From the NCBI RefSeq assembly GCF_007995215.1, contig NZ_VCDK01000003.1, positions 310,001-374,000 of the forward strand: a stretch of 64,000 bases of DNA, in the 5' to 3' direction. Made by a program: the position numbers and the translations under genes. This document shows positions 63,674 through 64,000 of this stretch, in pieces (positions within the stretch are counted from its first letter, which is position 1; every line of letters begins with the position of its first letter). This DNA is from Shimia ponticola (lineage in GTDB: Bacteria; Pseudomonadota; Alphaproteobacteria; Rhodobacterales; Rhodobacteraceae). Under the pieces are notes generated by a model. It had not been told where the DNA came from. It made no database searches and saw nothing but the letters and a program-made list of their open reading frames with translations.

Positions 63674-64000
63674 ATCCTGATCTCCACGACCGGGATCGAC
63701 GGAACACCGCCAGCCTCGAAATTCTCGACAGAAGCCTGAAGAAGCCCGGTATCAAAGCGAACCGGAACGTCGAACTCAAACCCAGCCGTAACCTCTGCCT
63801 CAATGTCAGGCGCGCGGTCGAAAGTGATCTCTCCAGTGGAATAATCGACCGTGTAATCAATGCCTTCTTGCAGTTCCTGCTCAGCAACGCCAACCCGAAC
63901 GCTGCCCAGGACCGGTTTCCGGACAGGTCGCACATAGCTTTGCTCGCCCGACCGATATGTTTTGGTCAATTGATGCACGGTCGTCATGCCATCACCCATC
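63670..64000 (-). CDS. DUF2460 GTA distal tail protein, homolog of RcGTA gene 12 (partial)
   Basis: The C-terminal 109 or so residues are visible. They end DVPVRFDTGLLQASVENFEA and PSIPVVEIRI, the normal end of the DUF2460 family (about 210 residues). The frame continues past base 64000, so the start lies outside the window. Distal tail proteins build the ring where tail tube meets hub. The stop overlaps the gp13 start by ATGA. Confidence 0.9.
   Translation of the reverse strand, partial: MGDGMTTVHQLTKTYRSGEQSYVRPVRKPVLGSVRVGVAEQELQEGIDYTVDYSTGEITFDRAPDIEAEVTAGFEFDVPVRFDTGLLQASVENFEAGGVPSIPVVEIRI

Noticed and set aside
1-64000. CRISPR arrays, insertion sequences, integrases or plasmid origins
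   Set aside because: None seen: no regularly spaced repeats, transposase motifs, tyrosine recombinase signature or iteron arrays were found on reading.

Overview
The window reads as chromosomal DNA of a marine alphaproteobacterium of the family Rhodobacteraceae, probably the Roseobacter group. The main signs are a 5-aminolevulinate synthase (hemA) with an FnrL-type box upstream, the lipoyl-E1beta form of pyruvate dehydrogenase, a Lys/Ala-rich HU protein, a BCCT osmolyte carrier, and a Rhodobacter-type gene transfer agent (GTA) tail cluster at the right end. Most genes are GC-rich and tightly packed, often with ATGA or TGATG stop/start overlaps. No plasmid, prophage integrase, insertion sequence or CRISPR array was seen. 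No E3 gene, GTA capsid gene or type I secretion gene lies in the window.

Layout: 1-3.3 kb holds the end of an M23 peptidase, a bactofilin, an MFS exporter and prfB. 3.4-14.8 kb is an envelope and isoprenoid/tetrapyrrole block: PBP1A, AmiC-type amidase, aminotransferase, M48 protease plus DsbA-like protein, ispG, a RodZ-like protein and hemA. 15-18.4 kb has an M20 peptidase, then an AT-richer segment with a Calx-beta/RTX secreted protein and a palindromic intergenic element. 18.4-25.3 kb has a peptide-type binding protein, two identical tRNA-Asp genes, a pirin, a 1079-residue SAM-cyclase-ATPase-TPR protein and a DUF3307 membrane protein. 25.8-29.9 kb is a four-gene overlapping oxidoreductase operon that looks like a dihydroxypropanesulfonate (DHPS) or related C3-polyol pathway. 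Two tRNA-Val genes, a histidine phosphatase, a histone-like HU, a polysaccharide deacetylase, a MATE carrier and lon follow to 36 kb.

36-50 kb is mixed housekeeping and catabolic genes: lipoprotein, DUF4149 protein, anmK, tyrS, rsgA, FAD oxidase, BCCT carrier, aldo/keto reductase, two SDRs, DUF3179 protein, FAD protein and two cyclophilins. 50.8-57.5 kb is a central-carbon block: pgk, class I aldolase, ftsB, and pdhA-pdhB-small ORF-pdhC with a near-perfect dyad just before pdhA. cysE then stands beside the GTA tail genes, homologs of genes 15, 14, 13 and 12, which run off the window. The most interesting items are the hpsN-like operon, the small conserved-looking ORF inside the pdh operon, the pdhA operator-like dyad, the FnrL box at hemA, the low-GC RTX segment with its palindromic element, and the GTA tail module. 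All calls are by reading translations and motifs; no database search was run.
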